The translations under genes and the position numbers were made by a program. From contig NZ_SAXA01000002.1 of assembly GCF_004122035.1 (NCBI RefSeq), forward strand, positions 124,001 through 188,000: 64,000 nucleotides of DNA. The letters run 5' to 3'. This document shows, piece after piece, positions 7,889-17,754 of this stretch. Positions within the stretch are counted from its first letter, which is position 1. Every line of letters begins with the position of its first letter. The notes beneath the pieces are model-generated. The model did not search any database and was not told the origin of the DNA. It worked only from the letters and a program-made list of their open reading frames with translations. This DNA is from Ancylomarina salipaludis. Lineage in GTDB: Bacteria > Bacteroidota > Bacteroidia > Bacteroidales > Marinifilaceae.

Positions 7889-8653
7889 ATGAGTTTAACA
7901 AAGAGTTCAAATCCCGCTTTTAGTGATAAGTTTTTTGCAAAAGCAAGTTACGGTGCATACGAAGATACAATGACGGTTAGTGGCACTGTGAACAAAATAG
8001 CCTTAATGTTGTTGCTGGTTGTTTCGGCAGCGAGTTATACCTGGGGTTTGTATTTTGAATCGGTACAAACGGGTGGTTTGTCTACAGTAATTATGCCCTG
8101 GATGATTGGTGGAGGTATTGCAGGTTTTGTTTTGGCTCTAATCACAATGTTTAAGCCTGTCTGGTCACCGTTTACAGCGCCTGTTTATGCGGTTTGCGAA
8201 GGTTTGCTTTTGGGTGGACTTTCAGCATCTTTCAATGCGATATACCCGGGTATCGTTATGCAGGCTGTTGGTTTAACTTTTGCTATTCTGTTTATGATGC
8301 TTTTTGCTTATAAGTCAGGAATGATTAAAGTGAATCAGAAGTTTAGAACCGGTGTTATTGCTGCTACAGGTGGTATTTGTCTGTTTTATTTAGCAGCCTG
8401 GGTTTTAGGTATGTTTGGTGTAAATATGGGTTTTGCTTTTGGAAATAGCCTGATCAGTATTGGCATTAGTCTTTTTGTGGTTGCAATTGCATCGTTAAAT
8501 TTGGTTTTAGATTTCGATTTTATTGAAAAGGGTGCACAGAAAGGCGCTCCAAAATACATGGAATGGTATGGAGCTTTTGGTATCATGTTAACTTTAATTT
8601 GGCTTTATCTCGAGATTTTAAGATTGCTATCAAAGATCTCCAGTCGTAATTAA
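7889..8653 (+). CDS. Bax inhibitor-1/YccA family membrane protein
   Basis: The protein (254 residues from the chosen ATG) has seven hydrophobic segments and the acidic C-terminal features of the Bax inhibitor-1/YccA family (VLDFDFIEKGAQKGAPKYMEWYGAFG before the last helix). Family members are inner-membrane proteins linked to calcium leak or protease control. The frame is open from 7826, but the ATG at 7889 gives MSLTKSSNPAFSDK, the N-terminus normal for Bacteroidota homologues, so that start is preferred. It is followed by an acetyltransferase gene. Confidence 0.88.
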   Translation: MSLTKSSNPAFSDKFFAKASYGAYEDTMTVSGTVNKIALMLLLVVSAASYTWGLYFESVQTGGLSTVIMPWMIGGGIAGFVLALITMFKPVWSPFTAPVYAVCEGLLLGGLSASFNAIYPGIVMQAVGLTFAILFMMLFAYKSGMIKVNQKFRTGVIAATGGICLFYLAAWVLGMFGVNMGFAFGNSLISIGISLFVVAIASLNLVLDFDFIEKGAQKGAPKYMEWYGAFGIMLTLIWLYLEILRLLSKISSRN

Positions 8654-8698
8654 TTTTCCCGATACAGTAATTCCAATTCGTAATATTTATATCAACAC

Positions 8699-9892
8699 AT
8701 GAATATAATAGAAGTTGTTAACGATAGTCAAAAGCAATTATTTTTAGATTTAGCTCGAATTCTTTATAAGGGTGATCCGAATTTTGCTTGTCCTTTAGAT
8801 GGGGAAATTAATGGTATATTCAATCCTAAGGAGAATTCGTTTTATAAGCATGGCGAAGCTATTCGTTGGATTCTAACCAATGAGTCAGGCGAGCTGATTG
8901 GACGAATTGCAGCTTTTATTAATACAAATAAGGCCTATACATTTGATCAACCAACAGGAGGTTGTGGCTTTTTTGAATGTATTGATAATAAAGAGGCCGC
9001 TTTTTTACTTTTTGATACTGCAAAAAGCTGGTTGAAGGAAAGAGGGATGGAAGCCATGGATGGGCCGATTAATTTTGGAGAGAATGATAACCATTGGGGC
9101 TTATTGGTTGATGGTTTTATTCCACAAGGCTATGGCATGCCCTATCACAAAGCGTATTATAAGGATTTTTTCGAATCTTACGGATTTAAAGTATTCTTTG
9201 AGCAATATAGCTATCATCTGGATAGAGCTAAGGGCTTATCGAAACGATTTTTGAAAATTGCTGAATGGATAGCGAAAAAGCCCGGATTTGAATTTGAACA
9301 TTTTAAGTTTTCTAATTCAGAGAAATATATCAACGATATTATTGAGGTTTATAATGAGGCCTGGAAGTTTCATGATAATTTTACCCCTATTGATATTGAA
9401 GACATTCGGAAAATAGCTAAAGAAGGTAAGGGGATACTTGAAGAAGATTTTATTTGGTTTGCATATCACGAAGGAAAGCCAATTGCGTTTTTTGTGACCA
9501 TGCCCGATTTAAATCAGATTTTGAGAAAAATGAATGGGAAACTCGATTTCTGGAATAAGTTGAAGTTTTTTTATTATCTCAAGCGAAAAACCATTACCCG
9601 TGCACGTATTACGATTATGGGAGTGGTGCCAAAATATCAGCGATTCGGAATTGAATCGGCAATATTTTTTCACATGAATGAGGCGATTAAAAAGAAACCG
9701 CATTATACCGAATTGGAGTTGTCCTGGGTTGGTGATTTTAATCCTAAAATGATCTCGATTTATGAGTCGGTTGGCGGGGTGAGAATGAAGACTCATTACA
9801 CCTATCGTTACCTTTTTGATCCCAATATGCCCTTTAAAAGAACACCTATTATCCCTCTGGAAAACAGAGGAAGTAAGGTTTCTCAGGAATAA
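8699..9892 (+). CDS. GNAT-type acetyltransferase family protein
   Basis: The 397-residue protein has a large N-terminal part and a C-terminal GNAT-like half (about residues 200-370). The segment ITIMGVVPKYQRFGIESAIFFHMN contains the GNAT acetyl-CoA loop pattern, in slightly degenerate form. The N-terminal half (LDGEINGIFNPKENSFYKHGEA and GPINFGENDNHWGLLVDGF) matches a conserved, uncharacterised family common in Bacteroidota. The substrate is unknown. It lies 45 bases after the Bax inhibitor-1 gene. Confidence 0.75.
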   Translation: MNIIEVVNDSQKQLFLDLARILYKGDPNFACPLDGEINGIFNPKENSFYKHGEAIRWILTNESGELIGRIAAFINTNKAYTFDQPTGGCGFFECIDNKEAAFLLFDTAKSWLKERGMEAMDGPINFGENDNHWGLLVDGFIPQGYGMPYHKAYYKDFFESYGFKVFFEQYSYHLDRAKGLSKRFLKIAEWIAKKPGFEFEHFKFSNSEKYINDIIEVYNEAWKFHDNFTPIDIEDIRKIAKEGKGILEEDFIWFAYHEGKPIAFFVTMPDLNQILRKMNGKLDFWNKLKFFYYLKRKTITRARITIMGVVPKYQRFGIESAIFFHMNEAIKKKPHYTELELSWVGDFNPKMISIYESVGGVRMKTHYTYRYLFDPNMPFKRTPIIPLENRGSKVSQE

Positions 9893-9924
9893 ATGCAATA
9901 AAAGATAGATTCTTTAATCTTTTC

Positions 9925-9955
9925 TTTGCAAAATTAATTACAATATATACCTTTG
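9925..9955 (+). promoter_or_regulatory. promoter of rpmE2
   Basis: TTTG (9925-9928), a 19-bp spacer and TACCTTTG (9948-9955) match the Bacteroidota consensus exactly, giving a leader of about 40 nt. Confidence 0.8.
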
Positions 9956-9999
9956 CAGTCCATTGGAAGAAGATTATAAGAAATTTTAAAGAGAACAAA

Positions 10000-10254
10000 A
10001 TGAAACAAGGAATACATCCGGAAAACTACCGTCTTGTAGCTTTTAAAGACATGTCAAACGAGACTGTTTTTATCACTAAGTCAACAGCTAGAACTAAAGA
10101 GACTATCGAGATTGATAACGTTGAGTACCCATTGGTAAAGCTTGAGATCTCTAACACTTCTCACCCTTTCTACACTGGTAAGATGACTCTAATCGATACT
10201 GCAGGACGTGTTGATAAGTTTATGAACAAATACAAGAAACACCTTAAGAAATAA
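10000..10254 (+). CDS. rpmE2: 50S ribosomal protein L31 type B
   Basis: The 84-residue protein starts MKQGIHPENYRLV and has the type B L31 pattern (SHPFYTGK and GRVDKFMNKYKK). It has no cysteine, so it is the zinc-free paralogue type. In some bacteria this form replaces zinc-binding L31 under zinc shortage; in Bacteroidota it is often the only L31. It forms a single-gene unit with its own promoter (9925-9955) and terminator (10277-10310). Confidence 0.96.
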   Translation: MKQGIHPENYRLVAFKDMSNETVFITKSTARTKETIEIDNVEYPLVKLEISNTSHPFYTGKMTLIDTAGRVDKFMNKYKKHLKK

Positions 10255-10276
10255 TCTTATTGTGTTTTTAGAATAT

Positions 10277-10310
10277 AAAAAAAGCTCCGAATTATCGGAG
10301 CTTTTTTTAT
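10277..10310 (+). terminator. intrinsic terminator of rpmE2
   Basis: AGCTCCGA (10283-10290) pairs with TCGGAGCT (10295-10302) around a 4-nt loop and is followed by a T-run. Confidence 0.85.
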
Positions 10311-10341
10311 TTTTGATAATCCAAACGAAAATAAATACACA

Positions 10342-11532
10342 ATGAACTATATTCTTTTTGATAATGAAAGCTGGCAGAACTTTTTGCCATTAACATTTAC
10401 GCGTCCAATATCTGAAATCAGATTGGGAATTTTAAAGATCTCAGAGAAGTGGACTAAATTTCTTAATCAGGAAATCAGCTATTTGACTCAGGATTATCTT
10501 TCAAAAAAATATCCCGTAAAGCGGGCTTCTGAGAATATTCTGATCAATGCTTGTGTTTTACCCAATAAGGCATTAGTTGATGCGATCTTATCATTATCTC
10601 AAGGACAAGCAATAGTTTGTAATGGTATTTTAATTGCAATTGCAGTAGATGCTGAAGGTTTGTCGGATTTTGATGCGTCGTTACCTAAAATAACTGAAAA
10701 GCTTACCTTTGACGGCGAATTGCAGCGCATTGAAAAGACTTACGATATTTTTCAATTGAATGATAAAGCCCTTCGCGATGATTTTGAACTCTTAACAGCA
10801 GGACGGAAATCTCAACCCATTAGTAAGACTGTAAATGTTCTTGGTGCTGAGAATATATTTCTGGAAGAGGGGGCAAAAGTTGAGTTTGCGACACTAAATG
10901 CAAATGAAGGTCCAATTTATATTGGTAAGGATGCCGAAATTATGGAAGGTTCGTTGGTTCGTGGGCCTTTGGCTATGTGTGAACATTCGGCCCTGAAGCT
11001 GGGAGCGAAAGTTTACGGTGCAACAACTTTAGGTCCTTATTGCAAGTCAGGTGGGGAGTTGAGTAATGTGGTATTTTTTGGTTATGCCAATAAAGCACAT
11101 GATGGTTTTCTTGGTAATGCAGTTATTGGCGAATGGTGTAATATTGGGGCAGATACCAACAACTCGAATCTGAAAAACAACTATTCGGAAGTCAAGCTTT
11201 GGAATTATAAATCAAATCGATTTGATAAAACAGGATTGCAGTTTTGCGGTACTATAATGGGAGATCATTCCAAGTGTGGTATCAATACCATGCTAAACAC
11301 AGGAACAGTTATTGGTGTTAGTGCAAACGTCTATGGAGCTGGATTCCCTCGAAATTTTATTCCATCTTTCTCAATGGGAGGAAATCATGGTTTTCAGGAA
11401 TACAGACTGAATGCCGCACATGATGTGGCTCAGTTAGTGATGCAACGTCGAGGCTTGGAATTTGATGAGATCGAGAAAGACATTATGGATCATGTGTTTG
11501 AGATGACAGCTAAATATCGAAAATCTTTCTAG
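10342..11532 (+). CDS. GlmU-like bifunctional protein (alternative Bacteroidota GlmU)
   Basis: The 396-residue protein matches the alternative GlmU family of Bacteroidota (TIGR03991). Its start (MNYILFDNE..WQNFLPLTFTRPISEIRLG) differs from classical nucleotidyltransferases. From about residue 185 it has a left-handed beta-helix of hexapeptide repeats (IYIGKDAEIMEGSLVRGP, GEWCNIGADTNNSNLKNNY, MLNTGTVIG). The predicted role is UDP-N-acetylglucosamine synthesis from glucosamine 1-phosphate for peptidoglycan and LPS; some annotations call the family glucose-1-phosphate thymidylyltransferase. Activity has not been shown from sequence. Confidence 0.85.
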   Translation: MNYILFDNESWQNFLPLTFTRPISEIRLGILKISEKWTKFLNQEISYLTQDYLSKKYPVKRASENILINACVLPNKALVDAILSLSQGQAIVCNGILIAIAVDAEGLSDFDASLPKITEKLTFDGELQRIEKTYDIFQLNDKALRDDFELLTAGRKSQPISKTVNVLGAENIFLEEGAKVEFATLNANEGPIYIGKDAEIMEGSLVRGPLAMCEHSALKLGAKVYGATTLGPYCKSGGELSNVVFFGYANKAHDGFLGNAVIGEWCNIGADTNNSNLKNNYSEVKLWNYKSNRFDKTGLQFCGTIMGDHSKCGINTMLNTGTVIGVSANVYGAGFPRNFIPSFSMGGNHGFQEYRLNAAHDVAQLVMQRRGLEFDEIEKDIMDHVFEMTAKYRKSF

Positions 11533-11669
11533 TTGTTTGTTTCTTGGCACAGGTATTGCCTATTGACCGTGTAGTATGAAAAGAGAGTAAGAGTGCGTCA
11601 ATATGTCACGATCAGTTGACTGTTATGGCATTCTTGTATTATAATGACAGAAATAAGACTAAGATAGAT

Positions 11670-14123
11670 ATGAGTAGTAAGATAGAAATCAATATAGGAA
11701 ACATGGCTTTAACGAGTTTAATGGATGAGGATTCTGATTTTATTCCGATTATTGCGGATGAGGATGAGAGTGCCATTGATGAATTTGTTGTGCCTGACAG
11801 TTTGCCAATTTTACCACTTCGAAATACGGTGCTTTTTCCAGGCGTGGTTATTCCAATCACAGTTGGGAGAGATAAATCGTTAAAATTGGTACGGGAAGTT
11901 TATGCTAATAAAGGACTTTTAGGGGCTGTTTCGCAAATTGACTATGAGGTTGAAGAACCTGAATTTGAAGATATGCACAAGATTGGTACCGTGGCACAAA
12001 TCATCAAGATTTTAGAAATGCCCGACGGAACCACTACTGTTATTTTGCAGGGAAAGAAACGTTTTGAGCTTGAAGCAATGATAGCCAGCGAGCCTTATCA
12101 TGTTGCAAGAATTATTACGCTTAAGGATATTCGTCCCGAAAAGGATAATAAAGAATTTAAGGCACTTGTTGGATCGATAAAGGATATTGCAATTAAGGTG
12201 ATCAAATTGAGTGCACATATTCCTAATGAGGCAACTTTTGCGATCAAGAATATTGAAGGTTCATCTTTTCTAATCAATTTTATATCGAGTAATTCGGAAA
12301 TAAAATTGAAAAAGAAACAGGGGCTTCTTGATATCAGTTCGCTATATGATAGAGCAATGCGACTTTTGGAACTTTTATCTGCTGAAGTTCAAATTTTAGA
12401 GCTGAAAGATGATATTCAGTCTAAGGTGAAAACTGATATGGATCAGCAACAGCGTGAATACTTGTTGCACCAACAGATGAAAACCATTCAGGATGAGCTA
12501 GGAGGAAATCCAGGCGAAGAAGATGTGATGGAGCTTGAAGAGAAGGCTCTTGAAAAACTTTGGAGCGATGAAGTGGCTGAGGTTTTTGAAAAAGAACTGA
12601 AAAAGTTGCAACGTCTGAATCCTGCTGCTGCTGAATATTCAGTACAGTTGAATTACCTTCAGGAGATGATTGATTTGCCTTGGAACGAATACACCAAGGA
12701 TAATTTCGATTTGAAAAACGCTCAGAAAGTGTTGGATGCAGATCATTTTGGATTGGAGAAAGTAAAGGATCGTATCATTGAGCACTTGGCTGTTTTGAAA
12801 TTGAAGGGTGATTTGAAATCGCCGATTCTATGTTTGTATGGTCCTCCAGGTGTGGGTAAAACCTCACTGGGAAAGTCAATTGCCAGTGCACTTGACAGAA
12901 AATACGTAAGAATGTCATTAGGAGGTTTGCACGATGAGGCCGAAATCCGCGGACATAGAAAAACATATATTGGTGCAATGCCAGGTCGTATTATTCTGGG
13001 AATGAAAAAGGCGAAGTCATCAAATCCGGTTTTTATCCTGGATGAGATTGATAAGGTTGGTGCCGATCATAAAGGCGATCCATCATCAGCTTTGCTTGAA
13101 GTTTTGGATCCGGAGCAGAATAATGCTTTCCATGATAATTTCCTTGATGTTGATTATGATTTGTCTAAAGTGATGTTTGTTGCAACGGCAAATAATGTGG
13201 GAGCCATTCCGGCACCACTTCGCGATCGTATGGAAATGATCGATGTGAGTGGTTATATTACGGAGGAAAAAACAGAAATTGCCAAGCGTCATTTGATACC
13301 TAAGCAATTGGAGAATCATGGTCTGACAAAAGAGCATGTTGTGATTTCGGATGAGGTGATTGTTCAGATTATTGAGAATTATACTCGCGAGTCAGGTGTG
13401 CGTAGTTTAGATCAGAAGATTGCCAAATTGATGCGTGGAGTTGCTAAGAAAGTGGCTATGGAAGATAGTTACGACAAGGTGATAAAAGTAGAAGAGCTGA
13501 AAGCATATTTAGGTGCTGAACGTTTCAATCGCGATAAATATCAGGGGAATGAGTTTGCAGGTGTTGTGACTGGTTTGGCCTGGACATCAGTAGGAGGAGA
13601 GATCCTTTATGTAGAGTCAAGTTTGAGTCCGGGAAAAGGTAAGTTAACTCTTACGGGTAATCTGGGAGATGTGATGAAAGAATCAGCTCTTTTGGCTCAG
13701 GAATATTTAAGAGCGCATGCAACCAAACTTGATATTAAGCAAGAGGCCTTTGACAATTGGAATTTGCATATTCACGTTCCCGAAGGAGCCATTCCTAAGG
13801 ATGGACCTTCTGCAGGTGTAACCATGATTACCTCTATCGCTTCAGCGTTTACACAGCGTAAAGTGAAGAGAAATCTGGCTATGACTGGTGAGATTACATT
13901 AAGAGGAAAGGTATTGCCTGTTGGAGGAATTCGTGAGAAAATTTTGGCTGCTAAGCGTGCCGGAATTAAAGAGATAATTCTTTGTCACGAGAACGAGAGG
14001 GATATTGATGAGATTAAACCGATTTATTTAAAAGGTTTAAAATTCCACTATGTAGAAGATGTCATGGATGTTCTTGAAATTGCTTTGATGAAGCAAAAAG
14101 TAAAGGAACCCATAAAAATTTAA
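11670..14123 (+). CDS. lon: ATP-dependent protease Lon
   Basis: This is a full-length Lon (817 residues from the ATG at 11670; the frame is open from 11616, but that adds an unconserved N-terminus). In order it has the N-terminal substrate-binding LON domain (starting [14 protein letters not shown]), a helical linker, an AAA+ module with Walker [10 protein letters not shown] and Walker [10 protein letters not shown], and the protease domain with the catalytic Ser in PKDGPSAG and Lys in [14 protein letters not shown]. It degrades misfolded and regulatory proteins in the cytoplasm. It ends at a strong terminator (14174-14212). Confidence 0.97.
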   Translation: MSSKIEINIGNMALTSLMDEDSDFIPIIADEDESAIDEFVVPDSLPILPLRNTVLFPGVVIPITVGRDKSLKLVREVYANKGLLGAVSQIDYEVEEPEFEDMHKIGTVAQIIKILEMPDGTTTVILQGKKRFELEAMIASEPYHVARIITLKDIRPEKDNKEFKALVGSIKDIAIKVIKLSAHIPNEATFAIKNIEGSSFLINFISSNSEIKLKKKQGLLDISSLYDRAMRLLELLSAEVQILELKDDIQSKVKTDMDQQQREYLLHQQMKTIQDELGGNPGEEDVMELEEKALEKLWSDEVAEVFEKELKKLQRLNPAAAEYSVQLNYLQEMIDLPWNEYTKDNFDLKNAQKVLDADHFGLEKVKDRIIEHLAVLKLKGDLKSPILCLYGPPGVGKTSLGKSIASALDRKYVRMSLGGLHDEAEIRGHRKTYIGAMPGRIILGMKKAKSSNPVFILDEIDKVGADHKGDPSSALLEVLDPEQNNAFHDNFLDVDYDLSKVMFVATANNVGAIPAPLRDRMEMIDVSGYITEEKTEIAKRHLIPKQLENHGLTKEHVVISDEVIVQIIENYTRESGVRSLDQKIAKLMRGVAKKVAMEDSYDKVIKVEELKAYLGAERFNRDKYQGNEFAGVVTGLAWTSVGGEILYVESSLSPGKGKLTLTGNLGDVMKESALLAQEYLRAHATKLDIKQEAFDNWNLHIHVPEGAIPKDGPSAGVTMITSIASAFTQRKVKRNLAMTGEITLRGKVLPVGGIREKILAAKRAGIKEIILCHENERDIDEIKPIYLKGLKFHYVEDVMDVLEIALMKQKVKEPIKI

Positions 14124-14173
14124 GACTTGTATTTTGTCTCTGACAAAAGAATCAAGCTGTAAATAGTTTTTTA

Positions 14174-14212
14174 GGGACTGTCGATAATACACGACAGTCC
14201 CTTCGTTTTTTT
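14174..14212 (+). terminator. intrinsic terminator of lon
   Basis: GGGACTGTCG (14174-14183) pairs with CGACAGTCCC (14192-14201) around 8 nt and is followed by a T-run to 14212. Confidence 0.88.
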
Positions 14213-14323
14213 ATGACGGTATCGATTGCTCAATATTTTTATTAATTTTAATCGAATAAAGAAAGCAAAATTCGCTTCTTTGTAGTCTATTCACAATATC
14301 TTTTACTGTAATATGAACATCCT

Positions 14324-15427
14324 ATGATGAATGGAAAAGGCAAATATTTAATTGCAGCTGTCGGATTGCTATTTTTTTGTTTGATATTTTGGTATTTCAG
14401 TGCCATCTTGGCCTATATTGGAATTGCAGTTGTGCTATCATTTATTGGGCGTCCGGTTGTCGATTTTCTCAATAAAGCAACCATTAAGAAACGCACTGTT
14501 CCTACCAGTGTTTCTGCCGGTTTGACCTTGGCTTTGCTTTGGTTGGTTATGATTGTTTTCTTCCGAACTTTTATTCCAATGGTTGTGGAGGAGGCCAGAC
14601 AATTGTCGGATATTGATGTGCAATCGGCCGTTCATAGTTTGGATGAACCTATTCGTAATATAGAAGCTTTTGTCTCCAAATATTCTACTGAGGGAAGCAA
14701 TTTTAAAATAAAAGCTTTGATTACTGAAAACCTGTCTTCTATTCTTAAATTTTCGGATATATCTTCTGTTTTTGGATCTTTAGCGGGAACAGTTGGAGGT
14801 TTGTTTATTGCTTTATTTTCCATTTCGTTTATCACATTTTTCTTTTTGAAGGATAGTAGTCTTTTTGTTGACTCTTTGGTTTTGTTTGTCCCTGAAAAAA
14901 ATGAAGAAGGAGTTCGCCACGTGTTAGACACAATTAAAAATTTGCTGATGCGTTATTTTGTCGGCTTGTTTTTCGAAGTGATTCTAGTGGGAACAATGGT
15001 TACAATTGGTTTGACTATAGTGGGGATGGGATTCAGTCATGCAGTAGTTATTGGTTTGTTTGCCGGACTTATAAATGTGATCCCCTATATTGGTCCGATT
15101 ATCGGAGCGTTGTTTGGATTGATTATTGGTATTGCAACTAATCTTAACGTCGATTTTTATACTCAGGTTGTTCCGCTTTTAGGTTATACGGCTCTTGTAT
15201 TTCTAATTGTTCAGTTGATTGATAATATTCTTTTTCAGCCACTCATTTATTCCAATAGTGTCAATGCACATCCATTGGAGATTTTCATTGTGATTCTTTT
15301 GGCAGGATCCATGTCGGGTATTTTAGGAATGATGTTAGCGATTCCTGCTTATACAATCTTCCGTGTGATTGCTAAGGAGTTTTTCAATAAATATCGTTTT
15401 GTCAGAAAATTGACAGAGAAGATATAG
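14324..15427 (+). CDS. AI-2E family transporter (PerM/TqsA-like)
   Basis: The 367-residue membrane protein has the AI-2E transporter (UPF0118) layout: two or three N-terminal helices, a soluble stretch around residues 90-145, then five or six helices. The conserved region is GLINVIPYIGPIIGALFGLIIG, followed by NILFQPLIYSNSVNAHPLEIF. Relatives include a proposed AI-2 exporter and Na+/H+ antiporters, so the substrate is open. Single-gene unit between terminators. Confidence 0.88.
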   Translation: MMNGKGKYLIAAVGLLFFCLIFWYFSAILAYIGIAVVLSFIGRPVVDFLNKATIKKRTVPTSVSAGLTLALLWLVMIVFFRTFIPMVVEEARQLSDIDVQSAVHSLDEPIRNIEAFVSKYSTEGSNFKIKALITENLSSILKFSDISSVFGSLAGTVGGLFIALFSISFITFFFLKDSSLFVDSLVLFVPEKNEEGVRHVLDTIKNLLMRYFVGLFFEVILVGTMVTIGLTIVGMGFSHAVVIGLFAGLINVIPYIGPIIGALFGLIIGIATNLNVDFYTQVVPLLGYTALVFLIVQLIDNILFQPLIYSNSVNAHPLEIFIVILLAGSMSGILGMMLAIPAYTIFRVIAKEFFNKYRFVRKLTEKI

Positions 15428-15444
15428 TTTGAAAATAGATATAC

Positions 15445-15482
15445 AAAGAAAGGCTGTTTCGTTTGAAACAGCCTTTCTTTTT
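15445..15482. terminator. bidirectional terminator between transporter gene and rmuC
   Basis: A near-perfect hairpin (arms about 15445-15460 and 15465-15480, loop GTTT) with A-rich and T-rich flanks serves both the plus-strand transporter gene and the converging rmuC. Confidence 0.85.
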
Positions 15483-15494
15483 ATTGCTTTATAC

Positions 15495-16865
15495 TTATTC
15501 TACAGCTTTTTCCTCGCTGATTCTATCCAGTAAGGCTTGTGGTAATTTCTTTTTCACCTTAGCTCCAAGTGTGCGAATTTTCTCAGCACGGCCTACCAAA
15601 TTACCGGTGCCATCGTAAAGCTTTTTCATCGACTCCTGATAGAGCTTTTGAGATCCGTCCATTTGTTTGCCAAGCTTTATTAGATCTTCTACAAAACTTA
15701 CAAATTTATCGTAAAGAGCGCCACCCTGACGGGCAATCTCCATGACGTTTCTGTTTTGATTTTCCTGTTTCCAAATGGATGAAATGGTGCGTAGCGTTGC
15801 CAATAGGGTTGACGGACTAACGACAACGACTTTGTTGTCCCAGGCATAACCGAAAAGTTCCTGATCGGCCTGAACTGCAACAGAAAATGATGATTCAATG
15901 GGTACAAACATTAAGACAAAATCAGGCGTGTTTAATGTCTCTGAACTTTGATAGTGTTTCTCTGCCAGTCCTTTGATGTGGCTTTTAAACGAAGCAATAT
16001 GCTCTTTTTGGAAAGCTTCTCTCTCTTCGTCAGTTGTTGCATTTACAAAACGCTCGTAGGCAATAAGTGATACCTTTGAATCAATAATAATATGTTTTTC
16101 TTCCGGTAGACGAATGATCACATCCGGACGAATGGATTGCCCGTTGTCATTCTTCATCACAACTTCTCTGTCGTATTCCTGACCTTTAGTCAATCCTGAT
16201 CGTTCTAGAATACGTTCAAGAACGACTTCGCCCCAATTGCCTTGCTTTTTCACATCACCTTTTAGAGCCTTAGTCAGGTTGTTGGCTTCATCACTGATTT
16301 TTGTATTTAAATCGTAAAGCTTTTTAACTTCTTCGCGCAAGCTGATCTTATCCCGTAACTCTTTATCGTAAGTTTCTTCCACTTTTTTCTCAAAAGAGAT
16401 CAGTTTTTCCTTTATCGGATTCAAGATTTCATTCATGTTCTTTTGATTTGAACTGCTGAATTCTTTAGAGTTCTCTTTAAGGATTTTATTGGCAATATTT
16501 TCAAATTCTGTGGTGAAACGTTTTTGAAGTTCTTCGAGTTCTATTTTCTGAGTTTCGAGTTTTTCTTCAAGGTTTTTACGTTCGGTAGCCGATATCGAAA
16601 CTGAACGGTTTAATTTCTCGTTTTTGTCTCTCTCAGTTGCAAGTTCTGTCTGCAATTCCTGTTTTTCGGATTGAAGATTAGCGGCTCGTTCTTCAAATCT
16701 CAACTTTGATTGATTCAGCTCACTTTTTTCGTTAATAAAGGCATTTTCTTGTTTTAAAAGTTCTTCACGATGAATTGCCTTGGCAAAAGATAATTTTTTC
16801 CTTAAAATCAACCAGGCAATTATCATTCCTTTTAAGATTCCGATAGCGAGATATAAAAATTCCAT
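15495..16865 (-). CDS. rmuC: DNA recombination protein RmuC homologue
   Basis: The 456-residue protein has an N-terminal membrane anchor (residues 2-22), a long coiled coil (about 30-200) and the RmuC nuclease-like domain from about 205 (KKQGNWGEVVLERILERSGL, then RPDVIIRLPEEKHIIIDSKVSL). The Asp and DSK residues belong to the PD-(D/E)xK-like core. RmuC limits inversions and other recombination in E. coli, probably by cutting DNA structures. It lies 45 bases after lpxH on the same strand. Confidence 0.93.
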   Translation of the reverse strand: MEFLYLAIGILKGMIIAWLILRKKLSFAKAIHREELLKQENAFINEKSELNQSKLRFEERAANLQSEKQELQTELATERDKNEKLNRSVSISATERKNLEEKLETQKIELEELQKRFTTEFENIANKILKENSKEFSSSNQKNMNEILNPIKEKLISFEKKVEETYDKELRDKISLREEVKKLYDLNTKISDEANNLTKALKGDVKKQGNWGEVVLERILERSGLTKGQEYDREVVMKNDNGQSIRPDVIIRLPEEKHIIIDSKVSLIAYERFVNATTDEEREAFQKEHIASFKSHIKGLAEKHYQSSETLNTPDFVLMFVPIESSFSVAVQADQELFGYAWDNKVVVVSPSTLLATLRTISSIWKQENQNRNVMEIARQGGALYDKFVSFVEDLIKLGKQMDGSQKLYQESMKKLYDGTGNLVGRAEKIRTLGAKVKKKLPQALLDRISEEKAVE

Positions 16866-16910
16866 AGAAACGAATTTATTTGAAGTTTATTGAGATGTCG
16901 TTTTGTCAAG

Positions 16911-17681
16911 TTAAAGCTTTGCTTCCGGTTTTTCAAAGTTCTTTAGCTCCATTGATTCACCATCAAAAACCGCATAGGTGAAATGAGATATCCAATCGCC
17001 CGTATTGATGTAGCGGGCGTTCTTATCAAGTTGTATGTCCGAAGGCCAGTGGCGATGTCCGAATATGAAATAATCAAAATCTTCATTTTTCAGAATGTCA
17101 TTGGCAAATAGGACGAGCCATTCTTTGTCGGTACCTCTGAATTGATCGGCTTCAATCTTTCCATCGCTCAGTCGGCTATGTGATGACCATTTGTGCGCTA
17201 AACCAATAGCAAAATTGGGATGTAATTTGGCAAATGCCCACTGTAAGAATTTATTGGTGAAAATTTTCTTAAGTATTTTATAGCCTTTGTCGTATGGCCC
17301 CAGACCATCTCCGTGTGCCAAAAAGAATTTTTTACCGTAAATCTCAGTTTTTAGAACATCGTGATGAACGATAACTCCAATTTCTTGTGGAAGGTAATCG
17401 AACACCCAAATATCATGGTTTCCTGTAAAAAAATGGACTTCAATTCCTGAGTCACAAATTTCAGCCAGGGTGCCCAGAAATCTGGTAAATCCACGGGGGA
17501 CAGCCTTTCTATATTCAAACCAAAAATCGAAAATATCCCCCATCAGGAAGATTGCTTTCGCATCTTTTTTCACCAGATTGAGCCACTTGACAAACAACTT
17601 TTCGCGTTGAAGATTGTTGTTTAAAGCCGGTGCGCCCAAGTGGACATCTGAGGCAAAATATATTCTTTTTCGGGTTGTCAT
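16911..17681 (-). CDS. lpxH: UDP-2,3-diacylglucosamine diphosphatase (LpxH type)
   Basis: The 256-residue metallophosphoesterase has DVHLG (Asp12, His14), MGDIFDFWFEY (Asp49), TGNHD (87-90) and a C-terminal GHRHWP, the complete dinuclear metal site of the calcineurin-like fold. The FDFWFEYRKAVPRG segment is typical of LpxH-like enzymes in Bacteroidota. It splits UDP-2,3-diacylglucosamine to lipid X in lipid A synthesis at the inner membrane. Upstream is the thioredoxin-fold lipoprotein gene on the same strand. Confidence 0.9.
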   Translation of the reverse strand: MTTRKRIYFASDVHLGAPALNNNLQREKLFVKWLNLVKKDAKAIFLMGDIFDFWFEYRKAVPRGFTRFLGTLAEICDSGIEVHFFTGNHDIWVFDYLPQEIGVIVHHDVLKTEIYGKKFFLAHGDGLGPYDKGYKILKKIFTNKFLQWAFAKLHPNFAIGLAHKWSSHSRLSDGKIEADQFRGTDKEWLVLFANDILKNEDFDYFIFGHRHWPSDIQLDKNARYINTGDWISHFTYAVFDGESMELKNFEKPEAKL

Positions 17682-17701
17682 ATTTTAGTTAAGCTATCGT
17701 G

Positions 17702-17741
17702 TTGAGTTTGATTGCGATTTAAAATATGCAATCAAACTCAA
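17702..17741. repeat. 14-bp perfect inverted repeat between lpxH and thioredoxin-fold gene
   Basis: Arms 17702-17715 and 17728-17741 pair perfectly around 12 nt, directly after the stop of the upstream minus-strand gene. No T-tract follows on the minus strand, so it is either a weak terminator or an mRNA-stabilising hairpin. Confidence 0.5.
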
Positions 17742-17754
17742 TTATTAATCCATT

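Noticed and set aside
17702-17741. Intrinsic terminator after the thioredoxin-fold gene
   Set aside because: The stem is strong but no T-tract follows on the transcribed strand; recorded only as an inverted repeat.
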